A DNA stretch of 64,000 nucleotides from an uncultured Clostridia bacterium (GTDB lineage Bacteria > Bacillota > Clostridia > TANB77 > CAG-508): NCBI GenBank assembly GCA_934130975.1, contig CAKOYU010000004.1, positions 40,136 through 104,135 of the forward strand, in the 5' to 3' direction. The position numbers were made by a program, and so were the translations under genes. Below the pieces are notes generated by a model that was not told the DNA's origin, searched no databases, and was given only the letters and a program-made list of their open reading frames with translations. How positions within the stretch are numbered: the first letter of the stretch is position 1; the number at the start of each line of letters is the position of its first letter. This document shows, piece after piece, positions 54,998 to 63,209 of this stretch.

Positions 54998-55180
54998 ATG
55001 GATTTTAATAGAGTTCAAAATGTTTTGAAGAATAAAGAAAAAGTTGATATTCTTTATGATGAACGTCCTGTTTGGATTCAAGGCGTAAACAATCATATTG
55101 CTAAAGTAGGTTTTATTGACAATTTTGAAGAACGTGATGTTTTTATTGAAGATTTATATGAAAGAAATCTTTACAATTAA
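54998..55180 (+). CDS. sspH: Small acid-soluble spore protein, H type
   Basis: 60 residues from ATG 54998 (TTGGAGG, 5 nt). Layout MDFNRVQNVLKNKEKVDILY, PVWIQGVNNHIAKVGF, DVFIEDLYE matches the SspH consensus MDxxRAkEIL...VtYnGxpVWI...V.V..L.E. H-type SASPs are made in the forespore, probably under sigma-G; the promoter was not identified. Confidence 0.85.
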   Translation: MDFNRVQNVLKNKEKVDILYDERPVWIQGVNNHIAKVGFIDNFEERDVFIEDLYERNLYN

Positions 55181-55183
55181 AAT

Positions 55184-55228
55184 AAAAAAAAGACTGGTCT
55201 GTGTAATAAATGCACAAATCAGTCTTAA
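55184..55228. terminator. Bidirectional terminator between sspH and rpsR
   Basis: AAGACTGGTCTGTG / CACAAATCAGTCTT stem with A/T runs on both sides, serving both convergent genes. Confidence 0.85.
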
Positions 55229-55233
55229 TTTTA

Positions 55234-55515
55234 CTAGTCTTTTGTTGTATATGGTAATATAGCAATATGTCTAGCTCTTTTAACAGCAAGTGTTATGTCT
55301 CTTTGATGTTTAGCACAAGCACCTGTTGTTCTTCTTGGTAATATTTTACCTTTATCATTGATGAATTTTCTTAATTGTTCAGGATTTTTGTAATCTAATA
55401 CAAAGTTTTTGTCATTGCATAATGCGCAAACTTTTTTTCTTTGTTTTCTGAACTTTGGATTGTAATCATCATCATAGTTATTTCTATTATTTCTTTTTTT
55501 ATTTTTTTCTGCCAT
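55234..55515 (-). CDS. rpsR: 30S ribosomal protein S18
   Basis: 93 residues. Core DYKNPEQLRKFINDKGKILPRRTTGACAKHQRDI with CALC and CAKH cysteines (the zinc-binding C+ form). N-terminal 30 residues are basic and Asn-rich (NRNNYDDDYNPKF), longer than average. Last gene of rpsF-ssb-rpsR. Confidence 0.96.
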   Translation of the reverse strand: MAEKNKKRNNRNNYDDDYNPKFRKQRKKVCALCNDKNFVLDYKNPEQLRKFINDKGKILPRRTTGACAKHQRDITLAVKRARHIAILPYTTKD

Positions 55516-55540
55516 TTGATTTTCCCCCCTGTTCTAATTT

Positions 55541-55978
55541 CTAAAATGGTAAGTCATCACTTGAAGATACTTCAAAGTCTGAACCACCTGCTATAGGCGC
55601 ACCTGGCATTGTATTACCAAATGTGTTTTCAAATGAAGAGCTTGATGCATCTCCATCTCTTCTACTATCAGCAAAATAAGCTTCTTCTGCAACAACTTCT
55701 GTAACATAGTGTTTTTGACCTTGGTCATCATCCCATGTTCTTGTTTGGATTCTTCCTATTATTCCAACTTGTTGACCTTTCTTAAAGTATTTACTGCAAA
55801 ACTCTCCTAGTTTACTCCAAGCAACTATGTTGATAAAGTCTGCTTGTCTTTCTTCTCCTTGTCTTACAAATCTTCTATTTACAGCTAGTGAAAATGATGC
55901 TACTACTGTATTATTTGTTTGTGTATATCTTACTTCTGGGTCTCTTGTTAATCTCCCCATTAAAATTACTTTGTTCAT
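55541..55978 (-). CDS. ssb: Single-stranded DNA-binding protein
   Basis: 145 residues. OB-fold MNKVILMGRLTRDPEVRYTQ, SLAVNRRFVRQG, GRIQTRTWDDDQGQKHYVTEVVAEE; Gly/Ser tail ending in acidic DDLPF, the partner-binding tip. Middle gene of rpsF-ssb-rpsR. Confidence 0.97.
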   Translation of the reverse strand: MNKVILMGRLTRDPEVRYTQTNNTVVASFSLAVNRRFVRQGEERQADFINIVAWSKLGEFCSKYFKKGQQVGIIGRIQTRTWDDDQGQKHYVTEVVAEEAYFADSRRDGDASSSSFENTFGNTMPGAPIAGGSDFEVSSSDDLPF

Positions 55979-56034
55979 ATTTTATCACTTTACCTTTCTA
56001 CTTTATTTCAGGCCCCTGTATCCTAATTCATTTA

Positions 56035-56313
56035 CTATTTTTTTATTGTGATGAATTTTAATATATCATCTGTTATTCTGTAAACTCTTTCTAGTTCTGT
56101 TATAGCTTCTGGATTTGATTCAAAATTGAATTGTACATAAAAAGCTTCTTTGTTCTTTTTGATTTCGTAAGCTAATTTTCTTTTTCCCATATCTACAACT
56201 TCTTCTACTTTTCCGTTTTCATTTATTAATCCTGAAAATTTGTCTTCTAAAGCTTTTAAACCAGCTTCATCAACGTTTGGATTAATAATGACGATACTTT
56301 CGTATTTGTTCAT
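56035..56313 (-). CDS. rpsF: 30S ribosomal protein S6
   Basis: 92 residues from ATG 56313, after GAGGAGGTG (an upstream in-frame start lies before this RBS). MNKYESIVIINPNVDEAGLK, VDMGKRKLAYEIKKNKEAFY and YRITDDILKFITIKK are S6. First gene of the operon; downstream of the tRNA terminator. Confidence 0.95.
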   Translation of the reverse strand: MNKYESIVIINPNVDEAGLKALEDKFSGLINENGKVEEVVDMGKRKLAYEIKKNKEAFYVQFNFESNPEAITELERVYRITDDILKFITIKK

Positions 56314-56392
56314 TATTTTCACCTCCTCTTGGATATATAACTTATACATCTAGTATAAGTAAGGGTTAAACTTGCTTGGTTACAAGTTATTA

Positions 56393-56430
56393 TAAAAAAA
56401 TAAAAACAAACGATTTCCCGTTTGTTTTAT
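56393..56430 (-). terminator. Terminator of the tRNA-Gly pair
   Basis: AAACAAACG/CGTTTGTTT hairpin then TTTTTATTTTTTT on the minus strand, just after the second tRNA gene. Confidence 0.82.
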
Positions 56431-56431
56431 C

Positions 56432-56505
<74 letters not shown>

Positions 56506-56545
56506 ATGTACAATGCAAGGAAAATTCCATTTCATTTTGTTTAAT

Positions 56546-56619
<74 letters not shown>

Positions 56620-56638
56620 ATTTCCCTGACAGTTATAA

Positions 56639-56667
56639 ATTATAATGTATTATCGTTTTTTTGTCAA
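56639..56667 (-). promoter_or_regulatory. Sigma-A promoter of the tRNA-Gly pair
   Basis: TTGACA (56662-56667), 17-bp spacer, TATAAT (56639-56644) on the minus strand; perfect consensus. Confidence 0.9.
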
Positions 56668-56774
56668 TACTTTTTAAAAAAATTTTTAATTTTTTTTGTA
56701 AAAAAATCTCTTCCTATTTTCTATATTTTGTGATAGAATGCTTCTAGATTGTTAGAGGAAGGATTGTGATTTAA

Positions 56775-57041
56775 ATGGAACTAAATAAATGTAGCCGTTG
56801 TGGTGCTTTTCATACAAATCCAGGCGACGTTTGTCCAAAATGTGCTAGTAAAGATTCTTTAGAATTATCTACATTTAAATCTTATGTAGCAGAAAATGGT
56901 TTTGACTCAATTGATATAGTTGCAACTCAAACAGGAATTGCACAAAAGAATATTAGTAGATTTGCAGGATATCAAGGAATTGAAATACCAGAAAATAATA
57001 AAAAACAAAGTGTTATAAATTCAGGAGTTGTTCTTAATTAA
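56775..57041 (+). CDS. Zinc-ribbon HTH protein (YvyF/TIGR03826-like)
   Basis: 88 residues. N-terminal zinc ribbon NKCSRCGAFHTNPGDVCPKC (C-x2-C and C-x2-C), then a helix-turn-helix-like part (VAENGFDSIDIVATQTGIAQKNISRF). Similar to the small YvyF-type proteins of the flagellar region, but no flagellar genes are here. RBS GAGGAAGG. Function uncertain, perhaps a regulator. Confidence 0.6.
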   Translation: MELNKCSRCGAFHTNPGDVCPKCASKDSLELSTFKSYVAENGFDSIDIVATQTGIAQKNISRFAGYQGIEIPENNKKQSVINSGVVLN

Positions 57042-57088
57042 TAAGAGCAAGCACTGGTATTAATAATATTAGTATTTATTAGAACATA

Positions 57089-57118
57089 AAAAGCTCATAC
57101 TTATGTGAGCTTTTTTTA
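57089..57118. terminator. Bidirectional terminator
   Basis: AAGCTCA/TGAGCTT hairpin with T-run TTTTTTT, between the zinc-ribbon gene and the C39 peptidase gene. Confidence 0.82.
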
Positions 57119-57128
57119 TTTTATATGA

Positions 57129-57737
57129 TTATCCTTTTTCTATTATAATTATTCCTCTATTTTTACCTCTAACTAGTGCAAAGTCTTCTTTGCTTTCTTC
57201 ATCTATTCTTTCTTTTTTTACTTTTCTATTAAATTCAAATGGTCTATTTTTGACGATTTCTACTTTTTCATCGTCATCATATTCATCTGTATCCAAGTAA
57301 TATGGATCAAATATATATGCATATTCTTTATCTATTTTAGTTAATAAACAATAGTGTTCTCCTTCTTGATGAACTCTTAATATTGCTACTCCTCCATTTT
57401 TTATCTTATTTTCTAATTCCTCATTATAAATAGAAATTTGGTCTTTAGGAAGGTTTTCACAAATAATCTTCATTCCTTTATTTGTAGAATTTGCATTTAA
57501 CCAATTACATAAAAATTCTAATGCGTAAACTGACGTTCCGCCTTTTCCAACTTCACCAAATTCGTTTGTCTGATCTAATGTAAATTGCATTATATGTTTA
57601 TATATTGTTGGACATATTTCCCCTCTTGCAAATAAGTACCTTAATGCATTTATTAGTGTAGTTGTTCCACAGTCGTATTCTGTTGCTTGATAAGCTAGTG
57701 GTGTTTTTAATTCTTCATATTTTGCTTTGTTTTCCAT
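57129..57737 (-). CDS. C39-like (papain-fold) cysteine peptidase domain protein
   Basis: 202 residues from ATG 57737 (AAAGGAG upstream). The motif LAYQATEYDCGTTTLINALRYL has the oxyanion Gln and nucleophile Cys spaced as in C39 peptidases; the His is in EGEHYCLLTKIDKEYAYIFDPYY with the Asp. No ABC transporter or signal peptide attached, so a cytosolic or stand-alone member; target unknown. Looks complete. Confidence 0.8.
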   Translation of the reverse strand: MENKAKYEELKTPLAYQATEYDCGTTTLINALRYLFARGEICPTIYKHIMQFTLDQTNEFGEVGKGGTSVYALEFLCNWLNANSTNKGMKIICENLPKDQISIYNEELENKIKNGGVAILRVHQEGEHYCLLTKIDKEYAYIFDPYYLDTDEYDDDEKVEIVKNRPFEFNRKVKKERIDEESKEDFALVRGKNRGIIIIEKG

Positions 57738-57874
57738 TCCCAATTCTCCTTTCCTATCTCAAATAAAAGAACTTTCACTATTTGCAGAGTAAAAGCTCTT
57801 TTTTATATACTATAACAAATTATAGCACGTTATTATGTTGATTGCAACAATTTGATGCAAATATTGATATAAAA

Positions 57875-57969
57875 TGTTACTTTTTCATTTAATTCTATAT
57901 CTGCTTTTCCTTGTACTTTTTTAATAGATTCCATTCTGTCTGTCCATGTCTTGTTAATAATATTTCCAT
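57875..57969 (-). pseudogene. Truncated, frameshifted histidine-phosphatase (phosphoglycerate mutase family) remnant
   Basis: From ATG 57969 (good RBS TTAGGAG) the minus strand reads MEILLTRHGQTEWN, the RHG phosphohistidine motif; one frameshift further it continues as KKVQGKADIELNEK, again family-typical, then stops. About 30 of ~200 residues remain. Clear decayed gene end, upstream of the C39 gene. Confidence 0.75.
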
Positions 57970-57983
57970 AATAAAATTTTCTC

Positions 57984-59096
57984 CTAATATTCTTTAAATC
58001 CTCTTTTGGTTATAGATGCAATTTGTTTCATTTTTCCTTGTATTTCACCAGGATAAATTTTTAATATATCTTGAACCGTTTCTGAAATTGGAACATCTCC
58101 ATCAGCTGTTCCTCTTATTTTAATATCTACATCAATATTTAATATTTGTCCATCTTTAAAACTATTATCACCGATTTTTATATCATCTTTACTAATTTTT
58201 ATGTTTGAATTTTTATTTGGAACTTTTTGCCCCAATCCATGAGGACTTAGCGTAAAATTCATATTATCATGCTTAAATCGATTTTTTTCACTTTCTAACG
58301 AATTTACAAAATAAATATATTCTCCTGGTGCTGTAAGCAAAGCATACATTCCTTCTTTCCAATGACAACCTATACAAATAGAATGTTCTGTAGGCATTCC
58401 ATAATGTTGAATATTTATTATTTTTTTGTCAATTAATCCATCAAATGTAGTTTCTATGAAATATTCATTTCTTTTTTCATTAAATTCTTCTAAAAAATGT
58501 GATATATTCCAGAACTTTTCTGCATATTCTCCATCTAAATATCTTAAATATCTACCTGTTTCAGGATCTGTATATGTCTTAATAGCATTATAATACCAGT
58601 TATCCTTCTCTGGAAACAACCCTTCTTCCATATTTCCTTCTTTATATTCTGCTGCTGATGCATGAACTACAATATAATAACCTTCTTCTAATTTATGTTT
58701 TCCATCACAATAACATAAAGTGCAAAAATGATTACCTCTGTTATAATTCCAATCATAAGTATTATCAGTATTAAAAGTTTTTTCTATTCTATTTTTAAAT
58801 TCTTCTGGTGTAATTTTATCTTTTAATTTATACGCACAAACTCCACATACATTAACAGTAGCATCAATTGGAACAAATGGTACATCACAATCCCAAGTTA
58901 TACACGTTCCAACAAAAAATCCTCCCATCATTCGTACAGCATCTATTGATAATCCTAAATCAGACATAGCATAGATTTTTGCATCTTTTTTACAGTTCGA
59001 TAATTGACTAGTTACATCCGATATCATTTTTTCTGTAGTTTCTAAAAATTCTAAGATTTTCATTTGTGTTTCATCATTAAATGTTAAATTAACCAT
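57984..59096 (-). CDS. RtcB-like protein (divergent RNA ligase family)
   Basis: 370 residues. Weak but ordered match to RtcB tRNA ligase: AMSDLG (like MPD-H), VNVCGVC with Cys84 (like DIGCG), NRGNHFCTL with His123 (like GNHFIE), VVHASAAEY with His145 (like HSGSRG), NIQHYG with His231, and LSPHGLGQKV with His286 (like SHGAGR, the guanylylated His). The Asp of DIGCG and the GSRG loop are lost, so it may ligate differently or have lost activity. RBS AGGAAGG. 103 bp downstream of a LysR regulator gene. Previously unremarked sequence to me; family call is moderate. Confidence 0.55.
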   Translation of the reverse strand: MVNLTFNDETQMKILEFLETTEKMISDVTSQLSNCKKDAKIYAMSDLGLSIDAVRMMGGFFVGTCITWDCDVPFVPIDATVNVCGVCAYKLKDKITPEEFKNRIEKTFNTDNTYDWNYNRGNHFCTLCYCDGKHKLEEGYYIVVHASAAEYKEGNMEEGLFPEKDNWYYNAIKTYTDPETGRYLRYLDGEYAEKFWNISHFLEEFNEKRNEYFIETTFDGLIDKKIINIQHYGMPTEHSICIGCHWKEGMYALLTAPGEYIYFVNSLESEKNRFKHDNMNFTLSPHGLGQKVPNKNSNIKISKDDIKIGDNSFKDGQILNIDVDIKIRGTADGDVPISETVQDILKIYPGEIQGKMKQIASITKRGFKEY

Positions 59097-59198
59097 ACTA
59101 AAACCTTCCTATAATAAATTTGACTATTGTCATTTTAATTATAAAATGGTTTCAGTATTATGTAAAATACATATTTGTTTTCAAAATATAACTTTTAG

Positions 59199-60077
59199 TT
59201 ATATTTTACAATTATCTTTTAAAATTTCAATTAAATTATTTAATTCTTTAAATTTATTATTAACATTATAATATATTCCATATTCAGCTGGAGCAAGTGA
59301 AAAACCTACATCTAATTCATTTAATTCATTATTTGCTAATTTATCTTCTACATATTCTTTTGTAACAACGGCTATTATATCTCTGAATTTTAATAATTCC
59401 ATAATTCCAGGAAAGTCAACATTAGATATATTTATTTCATCATCCGTTTTATATTTAAGCGCTTTTACTAAATTTCTATACGCACTAGAAAATTTTTTTA
59501 ATGTATAAATTGTTATATCTCTTAAATCACTTTTAGAAAGTTTTTTATTCAAATATTGAGAATTGCTATTTACAATAAATATATCATGTAAATCTCCTAT
59601 TTTTATAAATTTGATTTTATTTGTATCATATAATTCATCACTATACTTCTTGGAAAAAGCAAGATCAATTTCTTGTTTTTCTAATGCCAAGAACATATTT
59701 TTAGCATTTAGCCTATGTATATTAATAATATTGTTATTATTTTTTTCATAGAAATTTGAAATGCCATTGTTATATATTCTATCTGGCATATTTACATGCA
59801 CACCTAATTTTATGTCTTTATGTGTATTAAATATTGAATCCGTTTTTGAAAGAATTTCTATAGAATCCTTTATTTGTAAATATAATTTTTTACCATTTTC
59901 ATTTAGCATCATTCCATATTTACTTCTTTTAAATAATTCTACCTTTAATTCATTCTCTAAATTTTTAATATGTTTTGTTACAGCAGGTTGTGAAATATGT
60001 AACATTTCACTTGCTTTTGTTAAATTTTCTTCATCGGCTACAATTTTGAATATTCTATATAGTTCTAAATTTATCAT
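59199..60077 (-). CDS. LysR-family transcriptional regulator
   Basis: 292 residues. N-terminal winged HTH (LYRIFKIVADEENLTKASEMLHISQPAVTKHIKNLE) and a substrate-binding region (KLGVHVNMPDRI, DIFIVNSNSQYL). Same strand and upstream of the RtcB-like gene, which it may control; LysR regulators usually act divergently, so co-direction is less usual. Ligand unknown. Confidence 0.9.
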   Translation of the reverse strand: MINLELYRIFKIVADEENLTKASEMLHISQPAVTKHIKNLENELKVELFKRSKYGMMLNENGKKLYLQIKDSIEILSKTDSIFNTHKDIKLGVHVNMPDRIYNNGISNFYEKNNNNIINIHRLNAKNMFLALEKQEIDLAFSKKYSDELYDTNKIKFIKIGDLHDIFIVNSNSQYLNKKLSKSDLRDITIYTLKKFSSAYRNLVKALKYKTDDEINISNVDFPGIMELLKFRDIIAVVTKEYVEDKLANNELNELDVGFSLAPAEYGIYYNVNNKFKELNNLIEILKDNCKI

Positions 60078-60199
60078 ATAATCATTTCTCCCTTTATAAA
60101 ATTAATGGTCAATTTCTAACCATTAATTTATTTTTATAAACGCATACATTTAACTCTACTTTCTTTGTTATTGTTTTTTCTTATTAACATGTTCGGTCA

Positions 60200-60690
60200 T
60201 ATTGTTCGGTTTATTTTAGAATTTTCCAATAACCTTTTCTATCTGATCCAACTCTTTCAATTTTTCCTCTTTCTTTCAAATGAGATAATAAAGTAGAAAT
60301 AGTTCTTATTTATACATTTAATTTATTTGAAAGTTCTACTTGAGTTATATTAGGATTTATTTTTAATAATCCTAATAATTTTATTTCATTATCTGTGAAA
60401 TTATCTGTGCAATTATTTCTTGTTTCTCTTTTCTAAAAGTAACTTTAAATGTTCCTCTTAAGTTTTCAAATTCTGGTTCAGGTAAATTCATTTTCTTCAT
60501 CTCATCTCTCATTGTAGCAATACCTGTATGTCTATTCTCAACAATATCTGTAGTTTCTTCCATCATTGAAGTTGTTGCCGGACCTCCAACTAAAGTTCTA
60601 TATAAAATAACACTTTCTTTACCAATTTGAGTTTTATATATTTTGTTATTTATTATTATATAATACTTCTTAAAATGGCTCTATCTCAAG
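60200..60690 (-). pseudogene. Decayed ATP-binding/AlbA_2-type transcriptional regulator remnant
   Basis: The fragments TTSMMEETTDIVENRHTGIATMRDEMKKMNLPEPEFENLRGTF (written here in part: NRHTGIATMRDEM, PEPEFENLRGTF) match the C-terminal part of RecG-C/AlbA_2 type regulators. A winged-HTH-like piece follows, LLGLLKINPNITQVEL, but the frame is broken by a stop after SNKLNV and by shifts. No start or complete ORF exists. Just upstream of the mobile element, so it may have been cut by its insertion. Confidence 0.65.
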
Positions 60691-60860
60691 CATTTTCCCC
60701 ATACTAATTTATCTAACTTACTATTTAACAATATTTTTAAAATAACATATTTTTTAATGTTTTGGTTAGATGTTATTTATGAACTATTATAACAGATAAT
60801 CTACTATTGATAAATAGATTTTGAAAATTTTTTATAAAATTTTATCGTAAAATTACTCTA

Positions 60861-61520
60861 CCCTCACAATAAATTGCCTTAAAATCGATTGTGAGGGCTA
60901 ATTAAATAGAATAAACATCGACTACTTGTAGTTTTTAAGCTACAGGTAATTTTTTATGTTTAAAAGAGAATTGCCACAAACTCTTAAAAAGTGATAGGTG
61001 TAATGAGCCGATGCTATAAAGTTCATTCGTAATTTGTATAAGCAGTCTATTTATACAAGGTGCGTGAGTGAGATTTTAGAACACAGACTCACAATAATAA
61101 AAGAGTATTCGGTGGCATATCTTGGTGTGGATTTATAATTGTAAAAAGTTTGGACAAGTATGAACAAAGATACTTTAGTAGTATCAGCAATTATAGTAGC
61201 AAAGCTACTTATTAGACTACCTATGAAACGAGGCGAACGACCGACGGTTTCATTATAAAAGGTGTAATAATTCTATTTGCAATAATGGGATTATTACACC
61301 TAATTCACTTTAGCTCTCTCCCTCTGGTTTCAGCTTGGTAATTGCTAAAGTGAATGCAAAAAAGCATAAGTGCTTTTTTGTTGTGAGTAAAAAATTTATT
61401 TTTTTGCTCACATTCATAAAAATTGCAATAAGCAAATTTTTATGAAAAACCTAAAATGCAATTAAGCAATTTTAGGTTTTGGGGTGTGTGGGTTGCTTAA
61501 CCCTGCCACACAGACAAACT
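60861..61520 (+). other. Non-coding leading region of a mobilizable element with serial inverted repeats
   Basis: About 660 bp without ORFs. First a perfect 10-bp pair CCCTCACAAT/ATTGTGAGGG (60861-60870/60888-60897) and a terminator-like hairpin (60924-60947 plus TTTTTT), then, from 61223, a chain of ten inverted repeats described in the findings. Ends at oriT. No promoter or conserved RNA could be named. Confidence 0.75.
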
Positions 61521-61542
61521 TTGTTTGTCTAGTGTGTTAGAC
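61512..61542 (+). other. oriT: Origin of transfer (pMV158/MobV type) nick region
   Basis: TAGTGTGTTA at 61530-61539 equals the pMV158-family nick sequence TAGTGTG/TTA; the cut would lie between 61536 and 61537. It is the loop and stem of GTCTA...TAGAC (61527-61542) and is preceded by AGACAAAC/GTTTGTCT (61512-61530). The MobV gene starts 45 bp on. Confidence 0.85.
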
Positions 61543-61584
61543 ATTGAAACAATATCTCGAGCAAAGAAGGAGGTGCATGGAGAT

Positions 61585-62769
61585 ATGAGTTATGCTATTG
61601 TAAGGAATGAAAAATTAACACGAGCAGAAGTAAATGGAAAAGGAACTCATAATGATAGAAAAACAAAAAATCATACTAATAAAGATATTGATCCTACAAA
61701 AACACACTTAAATTATTACATTAATAAAAACGAACTAACATACACCAAAGAATTTGATAAATATTTAAAAGAAAATAATGTTCAAGGTCATCTTAGAAGT
61801 AATAGTATAATAATGTGTCAAATGATATTTACATCAGACCAAACATTCTTTGATAAAATTGGAGAAAAAGAAACAAAAAGATATTTTAATGAATGTTATA
61901 AATTTATTTGCAGTTATAAAAATCTAGGAGAAAAAAATATAATATCAGCAATAGTACATTTAGATGAAGGTGCACCACATATGCACTTAATGTTTGTTCC
62001 TGTTGTTCATACAAAAGACAAATATGGAAACGACATTGATAAAATTTGTGCAAGAGATTTTTGGAAAGGTCGAGACAGTTATAGAAAATTACAGGATGCC
62101 TACTTTAATCATGTAAAATCAAAGGGGTTTGATTTAGAAAGAGGTATGTTTGTTGAAGATACTGACAGAAAACATTATACAGTTGAAGAATATAAGAAAA
62201 TTACAAATTATGAAAATACTAAGAAAGTTCTAAAAGAAATTAAACTAGAAATACCAGAAGTTCCAGATATAAATGAAATTAGTAAATTTTCAATAAAAAG
62301 AGATGAGAAGATACTAAAAGAAATCATAAAACCTAAAGATGATTTAATTAAAAAATTATATAAGGATAATTTGTCATTGCATAAAGAACTATCAAAACAA
62401 TCCAGAGTTGTTGATGATGCTGTAAAATATCAAAAAGAAAGCGATATTATACTTGCAGATAATAAAGCATTACATAACCAAATAGGAAATATTAAATCCG
62501 AATATAAGGAAAAAGAATTTGATTTAGACTGGAATTATAAAAAGCAAATTAAAAAGTTAGAAAAAGAGATTAATCACTTGCACAAGATTATAGATAAATT
62601 TTATGAAACTGTTGATAAATTTATAAAATGGATTTGCCATAAATTTGGAATTGGAGAATCAAAGGAATTAATCAAAAATTTTCAAGAAGAAACTCATACT
62701 TTTATTGATTCTGTAAAGCAAATTGAACAAGAAGAAAAAGAAAAAAATTTAGAATTAGAAAGGTATTAA
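61585..62769 (+). CDS. MobV-family relaxase (Pre/Mob)
   Basis: 394 residues from ATG 61585 (GAAGGAGGTG nearby; the longer TTG frame at 61525 runs through oriT). MSYAIVRNEKL is motif I, His22 in GTHNDRKTKNH aligns with the catalytic His22 of MobM, HLNYYINK is motif II and HLDEGAPHMHLMFVPV the metal-binding motif III. C-terminal half is a long coiled coil. Nicks oriT and attaches to the transferred strand. Depends on a conjugative partner for transfer. Confidence 0.92.
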   Translation: MSYAIVRNEKLTRAEVNGKGTHNDRKTKNHTNKDIDPTKTHLNYYINKNELTYTKEFDKYLKENNVQGHLRSNSIIMCQMIFTSDQTFFDKIGEKETKRYFNECYKFICSYKNLGEKNIISAIVHLDEGAPHMHLMFVPVVHTKDKYGNDIDKICARDFWKGRDSYRKLQDAYFNHVKSKGFDLERGMFVEDTDRKHYTVEEYKKITNYENTKKVLKEIKLEIPEVPDINEISKFSIKRDEKILKEIIKPKDDLIKKLYKDNLSLHKELSKQSRVVDDAVKYQKESDIILADNKALHNQIGNIKSEYKEKEFDLDWNYKKQIKKLEKEINHLHKIIDKFYETVDKFIKWICHKFGIGESKELIKNFQEETHTFIDSVKQIEQEEKEKNLELERY

Positions 62770-62772
62770 ATG

Positions 62773-62807
62773 CACAAAAGTGATAGTATAGGCTATCACT
62801 TTTGCAT
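62773..62807. terminator. Bidirectional terminator after the relaxase gene
   Basis: AAAAGTGATAG/CTATCACTTTT hairpin with a T-run, between convergent mob and the accessory gene. Confidence 0.85.
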
Positions 62808-62809
62808 TT

Positions 62810-63205
62810 TTAATTATCTGTTTGTAATTTTTTTCTATATTCTAAAAGTTTTTGTTTTCTAATTTCATTTGATTTTCTCAAATTTGCTATTTGTTTATCA
62901 TATAATTCACATAAGGATTTGACTTGTTCTTCTGTAAGTTCTTCTTCTTTTATTTCTCCACTGCGATATTTTTTTTGAAGTTTTAAAAGTAAAGTTTCTT
63001 CATCTTCTATATTTTTAATAGATTCCATAAAAGATTTTTTCTTATTTTCACTTGCTACTAAACTTTCATTTTCTTTAATTATATCATAATTATTAGTAAT
63101 ATTGGTATTTTTATTAAATAAATTCTTAAAAAACTTTTTTATTTTATAAAGTATTCCATTTTTATTAACTTGTACTAATGATTTTTCTTGTGTATTTTCT
63201 TTCAT
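62810..63205 (-). CDS. Mobile-element accessory coiled-coil protein, unknown
   Basis: 131 residues. Basic, with a helical C-terminus (LLKLQKKYRSGEIKEEELTEEQ...). No membrane helix, no family recognised. Four bp after the 206-residue gene in the same operon. Reads like small accessory proteins common in clostridial ICE/IME elements. Confidence 0.6.
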   Translation of the reverse strand: MKENTQEKSLVQVNKNGILYKIKKFFKNLFNKNTNITNNYDIIKENESLVASENKKKSFMESIKNIEDEETLLLKLQKKYRSGEIKEEELTEEQVKSLCELYDKQIANLRKSNEIRKQKLLEYRKKLQTDN

Positions 63206-63209
63206 AATA

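Noticed and set aside
61525..61584. 20-codon extension of the relaxase from TTG 61525
   Set aside because: It would overlap the oriT stem; MobV proteins begin MSYAIVR-like at 61585 and His22 is then in register.
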